DNA of 26,602 nt, from assembly GCA_900539715.1 (NCBI GenBank), contig UQDA01000029.1:1-26602 (forward strand), given 5' to 3'. Every line of letters starts with the position of its first letter. Position 1 is the stretch's first letter. Below the pieces are notes generated by a model. The model was not told the origin of the DNA and made no database searches. It worked only from the letters and a program-made list of their open reading frames with translations. This DNA is from an uncultured Lachnospiraceae bacterium (GTDB lineage: Bacteria > Bacillota > Clostridia > Lachnospirales > Lachnospiraceae). Made by a program: the position numbers and the translations under genes. This document shows, piece after piece, positions 14,943-23,630 of the stretch.

Positions 14943-16997
14943 ATGACTAAGAAGAAAGGTACAAAGTTTGTGACGAAGGACATCCTAAAGTCATCCATCA
15001 TCGGTTCCTTTCAGAAACTTGATCCGAGATACATGATAAAAAATCCGGTCATGTTTGTAGTAGAGATTGGATTTGTGATTTCGCTGGTGCTGACGTTTTT
15101 CCCGACCCTGTTCGGGGGAAACGCAGAGTATCAGGTTTATAACGGAGTTGTGGCGGCAATCCTGTTTGTCACAGTGCTGTTTGCAAACTTTGCAGAATCC
15201 GTTGCGGAAGGACGGGGCAAGGCGCAGGCGGCGTCTTTAAAAAAGACGAAGCAGGATACGACGGCAAGGCTGCTTTGTCCTGATGGAACCGAAAAAACTG
15301 TGAGTGCATCCGAATTAAAAAAAGGCGACGTTGTTCTGGTGAGAAACGGAGAGGTGATTCCGAATGACGGTGAAGTGATCGAAGGTGTGGCATCTGTAGA
15401 TGAATCCGCAATCACAGGGGAATCCGCTCCGGTAACAAGGGAAGCGGGGGGAGATTTTTCCTCCGTGACCGGCGGTACATCAGTTGTATCCGATTGGTTA
15501 AAAATCAGGATCGTGGCAGAACCCGGACATTCTTTTCTTGATAAGATGATTTCTCTGGTCGAGGGGGCATCCAGGCAGAAAACACCCAATGAGATTGCGC
15601 TGAATACGTTGCTGATTGTATTGACACTGATTTTTCTGATTGTTGTAGTAACGTTATATCCATTTGCCTCTTATTTGGGAGTAGAGATTCCGGTTTCCTG
15701 GGCAATTGCCCTCATGGTATGTCTGATTCCGACGACGATCGGCGGACTGCTTTCTGCTATTGGTATCGCGGGCATGGATCGTGTTACAAGATTTAATGTA
15801 ATCGCTATGTCCGGTAAAGCGGTAGAGGCGTGTGGTGATGTGGATACGATGATTCTGGATAAAACCGGAACAATCACTTATGGCAACCGTCTGGCGGCTG
15901 AATTTTATCCGGTAAACGGCGTTGATAAGACGGATCTGGTGGACTACAGCGTGATGTGTTCCTTGATGGATACGACGCCGGAAGGAAAATCGACGGTGGA
16001 TCTGGGGCGGCAGAAGGGGTGCATTCTGGACGAAGGCGCTGCAGATCAGATGACTTTTATTGAGTTTACAGCGCAGACAAAGATGAGTGGCGTAGATTTA
16101 AAAGATGGAACGGCAGTAAGAAAAGGTGCATCCGAGGCAATCAAAACTTATGTGAAAAAGCAGGGAGGAACGATTCCGGAAGATCTGGAAGAAATCGTGA
16201 CAAATGTTTCCAATCTTGGCGGTACGCCGCTGACTGTGTGTGTCAACAATAAGATTCTGGGCGTTATTTATTTAAAGGATACGGTAAAGCCCGGACTGGT
16301 AGAACGTTTTGCAAGACTGCGGGAGATTGGGATTAAGACGATCATGTGTACCGGTGATAATCCTCTGACGGCGGCAACGATTGCAAAAGAAGCGGGTGTG
16401 GACGGATTTATTGCTGAGTGTAAGCCTGAAGATAAAATAGAAGCGATTAAAAAAGAACAGGCGGAAGGTAAACTGGTAGCGATGACCGGGGACGGTACAA
16501 ACGATGCTCCTGCGCTGGCACAGGCTGATGTGGGACTGGCAATGAATTCCGGCACACAAGCAGCGAAAGAAGCGGCAAATATGGTAGATCTGGATTCTGA
16601 TCCTACTAAGATTTTGGAAGTAGTTGAAATTGGTAAGCAGCTTCTGATTACGCGGGGGTCGCTGACAACATTCAGTGTGGCAAATGACATTGCAAAATAT
16701 TTTGCAATTATCCCGGCCATGTTTACGATGGTACTGCCGCAGATGCAGATTTTAAACATTATGCATCTGGCAACTCCTGCAAGCGCAATCCTATCGGCGC
16801 TGATCTTTAATGCGCTGATCATTCCGGGATTGATTCCGATTGCGATGAAGGGTGTAAAATATAAGCCGATGAAGGCAGAAAAGCTGCTGCTGAAAAATAT
16901 GGGAATCTACGGATTGGGCGGAATTGTTGTTCCGTTTGTGGGAATCAAGCTGATTGATCTGATGGTAGCGCCGCTGCTTGCCATGATTGGTATGTAA
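14943..16997 (+). CDS. kdpB: K+-transporting P-type ATPase subunit KdpB
   Basis: Catalytic subunit, 684 residues from the ATG at 14943, which has AAAGGAGAT upstream; a longer reading from 14883 overlaps kdpA and is not used. The phosphorylated aspartate is Asp306 in LDKTGTIT. The actuator motif TGES is at 158-161; its serine corresponds to the E. coli KdpB residue whose phosphorylation inhibits the pump. Nucleotide and hinge motifs MCTGDNPLTA and MTGDGTNDAPALAQADVG are intact. All features indicate a working pump. Confidence 0.97.
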   Translation: MTKKKGTKFVTKDILKSSIIGSFQKLDPRYMIKNPVMFVVEIGFVISLVLTFFPTLFGGNAEYQVYNGVVAAILFVTVLFANFAESVAEGRGKAQAASLKKTKQDTTARLLCPDGTEKTVSASELKKGDVVLVRNGEVIPNDGEVIEGVASVDESAITGESAPVTREAGGDFSSVTGGTSVVSDWLKIRIVAEPGHSFLDKMISLVEGASRQKTPNEIALNTLLIVLTLIFLIVVVTLYPFASYLGVEIPVSWAIALMVCLIPTTIGGLLSAIGIAGMDRVTRFNVIAMSGKAVEACGDVDTMILDKTGTITYGNRLAAEFYPVNGVDKTDLVDYSVMCSLMDTTPEGKSTVDLGRQKGCILDEGAADQMTFIEFTAQTKMSGVDLKDGTAVRKGASEAIKTYVKKQGGTIPEDLEEIVTNVSNLGGTPLTVCVNNKILGVIYLKDTVKPGLVERFARLREIGIKTIMCTGDNPLTAATIAKEAGVDGFIAECKPEDKIEAIKKEQAEGKLVAMTGDGTNDAPALAQADVGLAMNSGTQAAKEAANMVDLDSDPTKILEVVEIGKQLLITRGSLTTFSVANDIAKYFAIIPAMFTMVLPQMQILNIMHLATPASAILSALIFNALIIPGLIPIAMKGVKYKPMKAEKLLLKNMGIYGLGGIVVPFVGIKLIDLMVAPLLAMIGM

Positions 16998-17024
16998 TAC
17001 TTTTGCGGCAAAAGGAGAAAAAAG

Positions 17025-17669
17025 ATGAAAAATTTCTGGAAAATGTTTCGGACGGCACTGGTTTTTTGCCTGGTTATGATTGTGCTTTGTTCCTTTATTT
17101 ATCCGTTGGCGCTTACGGGCGTGAGTCAGCTGACTATGAAAGAAAAGGCAAACGGGAGCCTGATCGATCAGGAAGGAAATCTGACGGCAGATGCAGACGA
17201 GGCGGTTGGATCAGCGCTTTTAGGGCAGGATTTTACAGAGGACTATTTTTTCCGTGGAAGAGTTTCTTCCATCAATTACAACACTTACACGCAGGAGCAA
17301 AAGGACAGCGGCGAATATGCGGGGGTTGCGTCAGGTTCCTTTAATTATGGAAATTCAAATCCGAATCTGGAAGTACGGATACAGAAGGATCTGGATGAAT
17401 TTCTGGCATCCCATCCAGGCAAGACGGCAGAGGATATTCCAGCGGATCTTTTGACAGCGTCTGGCTCGGGATTAGATCCTCATATCAGTCCGGAGGCGGC
17501 AGAAGTTCAGATTGATGCCGTTGCACAGAATTCCGGTCTGGGTGTTGAGGCGGTGACAAAGATTGTTGAAGATAATACAGAACACAAATTTTTAGGAATT
17601 TTCGGGGAAGAACGGGTAAATGTGTTAAAATGTAATCTGGATATTGCAGCGGCGATGGGAATTTTATAA
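17025..17669 (+). CDS. kdpC: K+-transporting ATPase subunit KdpC
   Basis: A 214-residue subunit with one N-terminal transmembrane helix (LVFCLVMIVLCSFIYPLAL) and an extracytoplasmic domain. Family motifs are GQDFTEDYFFRGRVSS, a Ser/Asn-rich YGNSNPNLE segment, PADLLTASGSGLDPHISPEAA and the C-terminal GEERVNVLKCNLDI. It follows kdpB with a 27-base gap, and the KdpD-like gene starts 13 bases after it. Confidence 0.96.
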   Translation: MKNFWKMFRTALVFCLVMIVLCSFIYPLALTGVSQLTMKEKANGSLIDQEGNLTADADEAVGSALLGQDFTEDYFFRGRVSSINYNTYTQEQKDSGEYAGVASGSFNYGNSNPNLEVRIQKDLDEFLASHPGKTAEDIPADLLTASGSGLDPHISPEAAEVQIDAVAQNSGLGVEAVTKIVEDNTEHKFLGIFGEERVNVLKCNLDIAAAMGIL

Positions 17670-17682
17670 GGAATGAAAAGAA

Positions 17683-19668
17683 ATGGAAGATCATAAGCCT
17701 GATTCTGAACAGTTATTGAAGCGCCTTCAATATGAACAGCGTGAACAGGAAAAAAAGAATAGGGGAAGGCTGAAAATTTTTCTGGGATATGCGGCAGGAT
17801 CCGGCAAAACCTATGAAATGCTGGAAGCCGCCCATGAAGCAAAAAAACAGGGAATCGATGTGGTGGCAGGCTATATTGAACCTCATGCCCGCCCGGATAC
17901 ACAGGCTTTAACAAAGGGGCTGGAGATGATCCAACCCCTTATGGTGGATTATAAGGGGGTAAAACTGCGGGAGTTTGATCTGGATGCGGCGCTTGCAAGG
18001 AAGCCGAATCTGATGCTGGTGGACGAGCTGGCACATACGAATGCGAAAGGCTGCCGGAATGAAAAAAGGTATCAGGATGTGCAGGAACTTCTGCGGGCGG
18101 GGATTAACGTCTATACAACAATTAACATTCAGCATTTGGAGAGCTTAAACGATCTTGTGGGAAATATTACCGGGATTGAGGTTAAAGAGCGGATTCCGGA
18201 CACCGTTTTTGATCATGCGGATCAGGTCGAGGTGATAGACATCGAGCCGGAAGAGCTGATCGAGCGGATGAAAGAAGGCAAGATTTACGGAGAGCGGCAG
18301 GCGGAACGGGCATTGCAGCATTTTTTTAGAAAAGAAAAGCTGGTTGCCCTGCGGGAAATCGCCCTGCGCCGGACGGCAGACCGGGTCAATCGGATCGCGG
18401 AAGAGGAAAGAAGCCTTCTGGAACATCAGGATTACCATACCGGGGAACATATCCTGGTATGCATTACTGCAGCGCCTTCCAGCGTAAAAGTGATCCGGAC
18501 GGCGGCAAGGCTTGCGGCGGCATTTCATGGGAAGCTGACCGGACTGTGCGTGGAAACTCCAAAGATGCAGGAGGCAGATGAAAAGACGAAAGCAGCACTT
18601 CGCAGAAATATTGAGACAGCAAAGCTTCTGGGGGCGAAAATTATCACAGTTTTTGGATCGGATGTTGCAGCGCAGATCGCGCAGTATGCGATCATCAGCA
18701 ATGTATCAAAGATTGTACTGGGAAGAACGAATCATTTTACGATGCGCCCGATGTATCGTTCCGAGATTTTGGAAAAATTGACCTATATGGCGCCGAACAT
18801 TGATGTGTATATCATTCCGGATATGAAAGCAAAACGGCGCTATTGGCCGCAGAAAAGGCGGAAAGAGCAGGAAAACTGGAAAAAGACCGTATTGGATTTT
18901 GTAATGATTACGGGGATCATGGCAATTGCTACGGGAATAGCGTTCTGTTTACAGCAATTTGAGTTTTCAGAAGCGAATACGATTATGATTTATTTGCTGG
19001 GGGTTGTGCTGTCGTCCTATCTTGCAAATCGCAAGCTGTGTGCTTTGTACTCTTCGTTTGTAAGCGTTTTGATGTTTAATTTTTTCTTTACGGAACCCTT
19101 TTACAGTTTGAAAGCTTATGATAAAGCATATCCGACTACGTTTTTTATGTTGTTTATTGTTGGACTATTTACAGGTTCTCTGACAGGAAAGCTGAAACGA
19201 CAGAACCGTGAAAGTGCAAAAACGGCGTATCGTACAGAGATTCTTTTGGAAAACAGTCAGAAATTAAGACGCTGTAAATCAAAAGACGACGTATGGAGGC
19301 AGGTGGCGGCACAGGCGGGAAGACTTTTGAATCTGTCGATTCTGGTGTATCCGGCGAAAGAAAACGGGATGCTTACGGAGCCCATGCTATTCCCGCGTAA
19401 AGGGATGGAGGAGTCCGAGCTGAAAAAATGTGTGAATGACGGGGAAAAAGCCGTGGCGCAGTGGGTCGTGGCAAACCAGCACCGGGCAGGAGCATGCACC
19501 CATACACTTCCGGATGCAGCTGCAATGTATCTGCCGGTTCAGGATGGCGAAAAGGTTCAGGGCGTAATGGGAATTTATCTGGAAGAACGCAGGCCTGTAG
19601 GGGAATTTGAATATGGGCTTCTGACGGCAATGCTTAATGAAACGGGCGTAAAGCTTCAGGATGGTTGA
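17683..19668 (+). CDS. kdpD: KdpD-like sensor without histidine-kinase core (ATPase-like N-domain + USP + membrane + GAF)
   Basis: A 661-residue protein that stops at the end of the sensor half. Residues ~25-235 are the KdpD N-terminal domain with Walker A GYAAGSGKT (35-43) and LMLVDELAHTNAKG. Residues ~253-375 are a universal-stress-protein domain, ~400-505 a four-helix membrane region (DUF4118 type), and ~520-655 a GAF-like domain ending LNETGVKLQDG. There is no dimerisation/phospho-histidine or ATPase core, which in full KdpD add roughly 230 more residues. In the USP domain the c-di-AMP pattern SxS-X20-FTAxY is degenerate: TAA (262-264) and LTGLC (285-289). The end coincides with the GAF/linker boundary when compared with the kinase-bearing paralogue at 23631. 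The last 35 bases overlap the end of the convergent MATE gene. It is co-transcribed with kdpFABC. Confidence 0.9.
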   Translation: MEDHKPDSEQLLKRLQYEQREQEKKNRGRLKIFLGYAAGSGKTYEMLEAAHEAKKQGIDVVAGYIEPHARPDTQALTKGLEMIQPLMVDYKGVKLREFDLDAALARKPNLMLVDELAHTNAKGCRNEKRYQDVQELLRAGINVYTTINIQHLESLNDLVGNITGIEVKERIPDTVFDHADQVEVIDIEPEELIERMKEGKIYGERQAERALQHFFRKEKLVALREIALRRTADRVNRIAEEERSLLEHQDYHTGEHILVCITAAPSSVKVIRTAARLAAAFHGKLTGLCVETPKMQEADEKTKAALRRNIETAKLLGAKIITVFGSDVAAQIAQYAIISNVSKIVLGRTNHFTMRPMYRSEILEKLTYMAPNIDVYIIPDMKAKRRYWPQKRRKEQENWKKTVLDFVMITGIMAIATGIAFCLQQFEFSEANTIMIYLLGVVLSSYLANRKLCALYSSFVSVLMFNFFFTEPFYSLKAYDKAYPTTFFMLFIVGLFTGSLTGKLKRQNRESAKTAYRTEILLENSQKLRRCKSKDDVWRQVAAQAGRLLNLSILVYPAKENGMLTEPMLFPRKGMEESELKKCVNDGEKAVAQWVVANQHRAGACTHTLPDAAAMYLPVQDGEKVQGVMGIYLEERRPVGEFEYGLLTAMLNETGVKLQDG

Positions 19669-21040
19669 GGGGATTCCATTCCCCTCTCAGATAGCGTATC
19701 GTAAACAGAGTAGCGAGGCACACGTTGTTTGCAATCATGCATCCCCAGACGGCAAATAGTCCGAGATGGAAGACATGGATGGAGAGGAAGGTCAGGAAGA
19801 CCCGGACGCCCCACATACTGAAAAGCGCGTAATAAAAGGGCTTTACGGTATCTCCGACTCCATTGAAAATTCCTTCCAGAATAATGAGGACACCAAAAAG
19901 CGGTTCCGATACGGCAACCATCCGAAGGACAATTGTTCCAAGCTCGATGACCTCCCGGTCACCGGTAAAAATGGTGAGCAGCTGCGGCGCAAACAGGAAG
20001 AGGAGCGCGCCAGAGATACTCATGATAATAAGAATCATGATGACCAGCATCCGGGTCAGTTCATGCAGACGCTTTTGGTCTTTTGCGCCGACCGCATTTC
20101 CGGCAAGGGTTGCGGATGCGGTCTGCATTCCGTATCCGGGGATATAAAAGGCCTGCTCTACAGTAAGGGCAATGGAGTGTGCTGCAAAGGGGACGGTACC
20201 AAGGCTTGTCACAAGAGAAGCAAAAACAACGTGACCGAGGCAGGTCGCCATGCGCTCCATGGCAACGGGGAAGCCAACACGGATACAGGGCTCCAGGATT
20301 TCACGCTCTGGTTTCAGGGAGCATCCTTTGGGAGAAACAAACCGGTTGCGATATAAGGCGAATGTCATCAGGATACCTCCTATGACAAAAGAAAGCGCGG
20401 TTCCAATCCCGGCGCCCACCGCGCCAAAGCCAAAGCCAAAGACAGTGAAGCTGAATTTTCCGATGGAAACAGTGCTTGTTTCATAAATAAACAGGAAGTT
20501 AAAGAAGATATTCGCAACGTTCATACAGATATTTACCAGCATGGGCGTTTTGGTATCTCCTGCAGCTCTTAAGACTGCACCGAAAATGATGATGGCAGCG
20601 CGGAAAAGCATCGGCAGGCAGATGACTGCAAAATATAACGAAGCATCTTTTCGAATCGCTTCCTCAGCACCCATCCAAATCGGGAGAAAAGGGCTGACAA
20701 GCAGCGTCACTGCTCCAACGGTCAAACCGGCGGCAATCGTGACTAAAACGGATTGTGAGGAGGCTTTGCGAACTTCTTCATAGGACTCTGCTCCCATGTT
20801 TCTGGAAATAAAGGCCATAAAGCCGATTCCGAGAGCAAACAGAGGACCGTTTACGAGCCAGGTCACGGATGTGCTGATACCTACGGTTGCAGTGGCGGCC
20901 GGTCCTATTTTTCCGACCATTGCCGCATCAATGTACTGTACGAGTGTCTGCAGCAGCTGTTCCAGCAGCGTTGGCCATGCCAGCATAAGAATGGATAAAA
21001 ATAGCTGTTTTCGATAAGTGGTGTGTTGTTTTTGTCTCAT
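19634..21040 (-). CDS. MATE family multidrug/cation efflux transporter
   Basis: A 468-residue membrane protein with about twelve transmembrane helices in two homologous halves. Landmarks are LAWPTLLEQLLQTLVQYID at the N-terminus, AAMVGKIGPAATATVGIS, a mid-protein GFPVAMERM, and GYGMQTASATLAGNAVGA in the second half. MATE proteins export organic cations or drugs using Na+ or H+ gradients; the substrate here cannot be inferred. AGGAAAG is upstream of the ATG, and a candidate promoter lies at 21144-21173. The gene is inserted between the two potassium operons, and its 3' end overlaps that of the KdpD-like gene by 35 bases on the opposite strand. Nothing ties it functionally to K+ uptake. Confidence 0.92.
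   Translation of the reverse strand: MRQKQHTTYRKQLFLSILMLAWPTLLEQLLQTLVQYIDAAMVGKIGPAATATVGISTSVTWLVNGPLFALGIGFMAFISRNMGAESYEEVRKASSQSVLVTIAAGLTVGAVTLLVSPFLPIWMGAEEAIRKDASLYFAVICLPMLFRAAIIIFGAVLRAAGDTKTPMLVNICMNVANIFFNFLFIYETSTVSIGKFSFTVFGFGFGAVGAGIGTALSFVIGGILMTFALYRNRFVSPKGCSLKPEREILEPCIRVGFPVAMERMATCLGHVVFASLVTSLGTVPFAAHSIALTVEQAFYIPGYGMQTASATLAGNAVGAKDQKRLHELTRMLVIMILIIMSISGALLFLFAPQLLTIFTGDREVIELGTIVLRMVAVSEPLFGVLIILEGIFNGVGDTVKPFYYALFSMWGVRVFLTFLSIHVFHLGLFAVWGCMIANNVCLATLFTIRYLRGEWNPLNHPEALRPFH
19667..19686. other. Inverted repeat in the kdpD/MATE overlap zone
   Basis: GAGGGGA (19667-19673) and TCCCCTC (19680-19686) form a perfect 7-bp stem with a 6-base loop, beginning in the stop codon of the KdpD-like gene and lying in the last codons of the MATE gene. 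No T run follows on either strand, so it is not a classic terminator, but it may mark the 3' end of the kdp message. Confidence 0.4.
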
Positions 21041-21143
21041 GATTTCACTTTCCTGTTATCCCCCGAACATAAACGATGATACGGGATTTATTCATAAACA
21101 TTACTATATCAATTCGGAAGAGATTTTTCCACCGTTTTGGAAG

Positions 21144-21173
21144 AATATATTATTTTCATAAGAGAAAGTCCAA
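21144..21173 (-). promoter_or_regulatory. Candidate promoter of the MATE gene
   Basis: On the - strand TTGGAC (21168-21173) and TATATT (21144-21149) are separated by 18 bases. The predicted start is about 97 bases before the MATE start codon. Both hexamers are imperfect. Confidence 0.4.
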
Positions 21174-21291
21174 AATCAGGAAACGCCGGTGGCGGCATAT
21201 CCTGTAATAATAGGATAGTTGTCAGTGACTTTTTCTGCAAATGATCGTAAGAATTAAAAGAACCGCGCTTTATTCTGAACACAGGCATATG

Positions 21292-21320
21292 TTGATTGGC
21301 ACTGAAAGGTTTGTTATAAT
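21292..21320 (+). promoter_or_regulatory. Strong sigma-A promoter (extended -10) of unexplained purpose
   Basis: TTGATT (21292-21297), 17 bases, then TATAAT (21315-21320) preceded by TGT, making an extended -10. Transcription would begin near 21327, some 220 bases before ktrB and upstream of the operator element. It may give basal ktr expression from a long leader or make a small RNA. No open frame with a ribosome site follows within the leader. Confidence 0.65.
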
Positions 21321-21436
21321 TTTTAGGGTGCCGTATTTATATGGAACTCCGTACTTAAGCTATTTTTACAGTTGCAAGAGAGAAAATTGGCTGGGTGACT
21401 GTGATACCTTAAAAGGTTCAGAAAACAATGCGAATC

Positions 21437-21500
21437 TTTATACAATCTTAATGTAGAAGTTCATTTACTCATACCGATTTAATGCACTTAAAGATATAAT
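21437..21500 (+). promoter_or_regulatory. Operator-like element and promoter C (ktr operon)
   Basis: TTTAT (21437-21441), four bases, TCTTAAT (21446-21452), and a perfect -10 TATAAT (21495-21500) exactly 49 bases after the start of TCTTAAT, the same spacing as promoters A and B. The intermediate C-rich block is weaker (TCATACC from 21469). The -35 position reads TACCGA. The start near 21507 gives a leader of about 40 bases before ktrB. Confidence 0.65.
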
Positions 21501-21547
21501 TAAGTCTGCATGAAGATAGTATAAAAAAGTACAGGCGGTATGAAATA

Positions 21548-22882
21548 ATGAGGTGGAGAAATACAAATATACATATTTCCTCTTTTCAGGTGATTATTTT
21601 AGGGTTCCTGCTGATGATTCTGGCAGGGAGCCTTTGTCTGATGCTTCCCTTTTCAACACGGGACGGACAAGGGGCTTCCTTTATGGACTCTTTATTCACA
21701 GCAACATCGGCAGTATGTGTGACGGGGCTGGTGGTACATGATACGGCAACGTATTGGTCGGCGTTTGGACAGGCGGTAATTCTGTTCCTGATCCAGATAG
21801 GCGGGATGGGTGTCGTGACGGTAGCCGTTATGATCGCAGTCATCTCCGGAAGAAAAATCAGTCTGATGCAGAGAAGTACAATGAGCGATGCAATTTCGGC
21901 CCCGCAGGTGGGGGGAATCGTCAGAATGACGGAGTTTATTTTAAAAACAGCATTGGGAGTGGAAATTCTGGGAGCATTGATCATGTTTCCTGTATTTTTG
22001 AAAGATTTTGGCTTTTTTAAAGGAATCTGGTATTCGGTCTTTCATTCAATTTCAGCCTTCTGTAATGCCGGATTTGATCTGATGGGGATAAAGGAACCAT
22101 ATTCGTCTCTTACAGGCTATGTTTCGCATCCGGTAATCAATTTTACAATTATGGCACTGATCATTATTGGTGGAATCGGCTTTTTTACATGGAATGATAT
22201 TCGGACACATGGAAGACACTTTGAAAAATATCGGATGCAGAGCAAGGTGGCATTGACTGTTACGGCATTTTTGATCATAGTCCCTGCAATCATATTTTTT
22301 TTCTGTGAATTTTCGGAGCTTCCTTTAAAAGAACGGATTTTGAGCGCTCTGTTTCAGTCGGTTACACCGAGAACGGCAGGATTTAATACAGTTGATTTAA
22401 CAACGATCAGCGAGGCCGGCCTGATGATCATGATGGTTTTGATGCTGATCGGCGGTTCGCCGGGGTCTACGGCCGGCGGTATGAAAACAACGACAGTGGC
22501 AGTGCTTTTTTCAACATCTCTGGCGGTATTTCAGCAAAAGGACAGCGCCCATTTTTTTAAACGGAGAATTCCGGAGGAGGCGGTCCGGAATGCCGGAACA
22601 GTGATGGTAATGTATGTGGTTCTGTTTTTGACAGGTGGCGTGCTTATCAGTTATATGGAGCAGATCCCCATTGTGACAGCACTGTTTGAAACGGCGTCAG
22701 CTATAGGAACGGTAGGACTGTCTCTGGGAGCCACACCCGGGCTGGGGACAGCATCACGTCTGATTTTAATCGGACTGATGTTTTTTGGCAGGGTAGGAGG
22801 GCTTACGCTGATTTATGCAACATTGTCCAAACAGCACACATGCTCAATGAAGTATCCTCAGGAAAAAATTACGGTGGGATGA
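21548..22882 (+). CDS. ktrB: Potassium uptake protein, KtrB/TrkH family
   Basis: K+-translocating subunit, 444 residues, the usual length of KtrB. It consists of four repeated helix-pore-helix units whose filter segments are ATSAVCVTGLVV, SISAFCNAGFD, SVTPRTAGFNTVD and TASAIGTVGLSLG, each with the key glycine. The flexible gating-loop region GGSPGSTAGGMKTTT is also present. AGGCGG lies 9 bases before the ATG. It is followed by the cytoplasmic gating subunit KtrA, then a sensor kinase and a response regulator in the same direction, suggesting one transcript. Ktr systems use Na+ or the membrane potential and are lower-affinity than Kdp. Confidence 0.94.
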   Translation: MRWRNTNIHISSFQVIILGFLLMILAGSLCLMLPFSTRDGQGASFMDSLFTATSAVCVTGLVVHDTATYWSAFGQAVILFLIQIGGMGVVTVAVMIAVISGRKISLMQRSTMSDAISAPQVGGIVRMTEFILKTALGVEILGALIMFPVFLKDFGFFKGIWYSVFHSISAFCNAGFDLMGIKEPYSSLTGYVSHPVINFTIMALIIIGGIGFFTWNDIRTHGRHFEKYRMQSKVALTVTAFLIIVPAIIFFFCEFSELPLKERILSALFQSVTPRTAGFNTVDLTTISEAGLMIMMVLMLIGGSPGSTAGGMKTTTVAVLFSTSLAVFQQKDSAHFFKRRIPEEAVRNAGTVMVMYVVLFLTGGVLISYMEQIPIVTALFETASAIGTVGLSLGATPGLGTASRLILIGLMFFGRVGGLTLIYATLSKQHTCSMKYPQEKITVG

Positions 22883-22940
22883 CAGAACGAAAGATGATGA
22901 TAGAAAAAATGGGCCGGTTAACGGCAAAACAGGAGGAACT

Positions 22941-23588
22941 ATGAAATCTATTTTACTGGTGGGGCTTGGAAGATTCGGACGTCATATTGCAAAAAAACTG
23001 GATGAGCTTCATCATCAGGTGATGGCAGTGGATATTGATGAAAAGCGTGTGGAAGCAGCGCTTCCGTATGTGACAAATGCGCAGATTGGCGATGCGACAG
23101 ACGAGGATTTTGTCCGCTCTCTCGGCGTTCGTAATTTTGATGTGTGCATTGTGGCAATCGGGGATAATTTCCAGAGTTCTCTGGAAACAACCTCTCTCTT
23201 GAAGGAACTGGGAGCAGGATTTGTTGTGGCGCGGGCAGCACGGGACAGACAGAAAAAATTTCTCTTAAAAAACGGGGCGGATGAAGTTGTTTACCCGGAA
23301 CATCAGTTGGGGGAGTGGACGGCGATCCGTTATAGTTCAGATCATATTTTTGATTATGTGGAGCTGGATGATGAATATGCGATTTTTGAAGTCTCGGTTC
23401 CCGGAGAATGGTACGGCAAGACAATAGGTGAACTGGATGTGAGAAATCGTTATAATATTAATATTATGGCATTGAAAAGTGACGGGAAGCTGCGTATGAA
23501 TATTATGTCGGACACGGCGCTGCCGCCGGATGATACGCTTCTGGTGCTTGGCAGGATAAAGGATGTTCAGAAATGCTTTCATATTTGA
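22941..23588 (+). CDS. ktrA: K+ uptake regulatory subunit KtrA/TrkA (RCK domains)
   Basis: Cytoplasmic ring-forming gating subunit, 215 residues. Residues ~1-125 are an RCK_N Rossmann domain with GLGRFGRHIAKKL (GxGxxG) and acidic AVDIDEKRV; residues ~135-215 are RCK_C (from YVELDDEYAIFEVSVPG). RCK_N binds ATP/ADP or NAD(H), which sets channel gating; RCK_C of some Firmicute KtrA proteins binds c-di-AMP, possible here but not shown. AGGAGGAA precedes the ATG. One copy with two RCK domains of this length is the KtrA type, not the double-length TrkA of Gram-negatives. Confidence 0.94.
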   Translation: MKSILLVGLGRFGRHIAKKLDELHHQVMAVDIDEKRVEAALPYVTNAQIGDATDEDFVRSLGVRNFDVCIVAIGDNFQSSLETTSLLKELGAGFVVARAARDRQKKFLLKNGADEVVYPEHQLGEWTAIRYSSDHIFDYVELDDEYAIFEVSVPGEWYGKTIGELDVRNRYNINIMALKSDGKLRMNIMSDTALPPDDTLLVLGRIKDVQKCFHI

Positions 23589-23630
23589 TAAGACAGTAAA
23601 AGAGCGGAAAATGAAAAACAGGAGGAAGGA

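Larger units (their letters stand above)
21041..21547. other. Intergenic region between the divergent MATE and ktr genes
   Basis: 507 bases without a convincing gene. From left to right it holds the MATE leader and promoter (- strand, 21144-21173), a 6-bp hairpin TATCCT/AGGATA (21198-21217), a strong sigma-A promoter pointing right (21292-21320) with a leader of unknown role, and the operator-like element plus -10 before ktrB (21437-21500). A 71-codon frame at 21241-21456 begins upstream of the strong promoter, has no ribosome site and no recognisable sequence; it is considered spurious. Confidence 0.6.

Noticed and set aside
17683..19668. The kinase-less KdpD-like gene as a frameshifted pseudogene.
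   Set aside because: The frame is intact for 661 codons with all domain motifs preserved, it ends at a domain boundary, and no kinase-core remnant is found downstream in any frame; that DNA encodes the MATE protein on the other strand.
21241..21456. A possible 71-aa gene between the MATE and ktrB genes.
   Set aside because: No ribosome binding site, no recognisable protein features, and a strong promoter and operator element lie inside it.
21327..21547. A ydaO/yuaA-type c-di-AMP riboswitch in the ktrB leader, expected because such switches precede ktr genes in other Firmicutes.
   Set aside because: The conserved segments of that class, as I recall them, are not visible in this stretch. A covariance-model search would be needed to exclude it fully.
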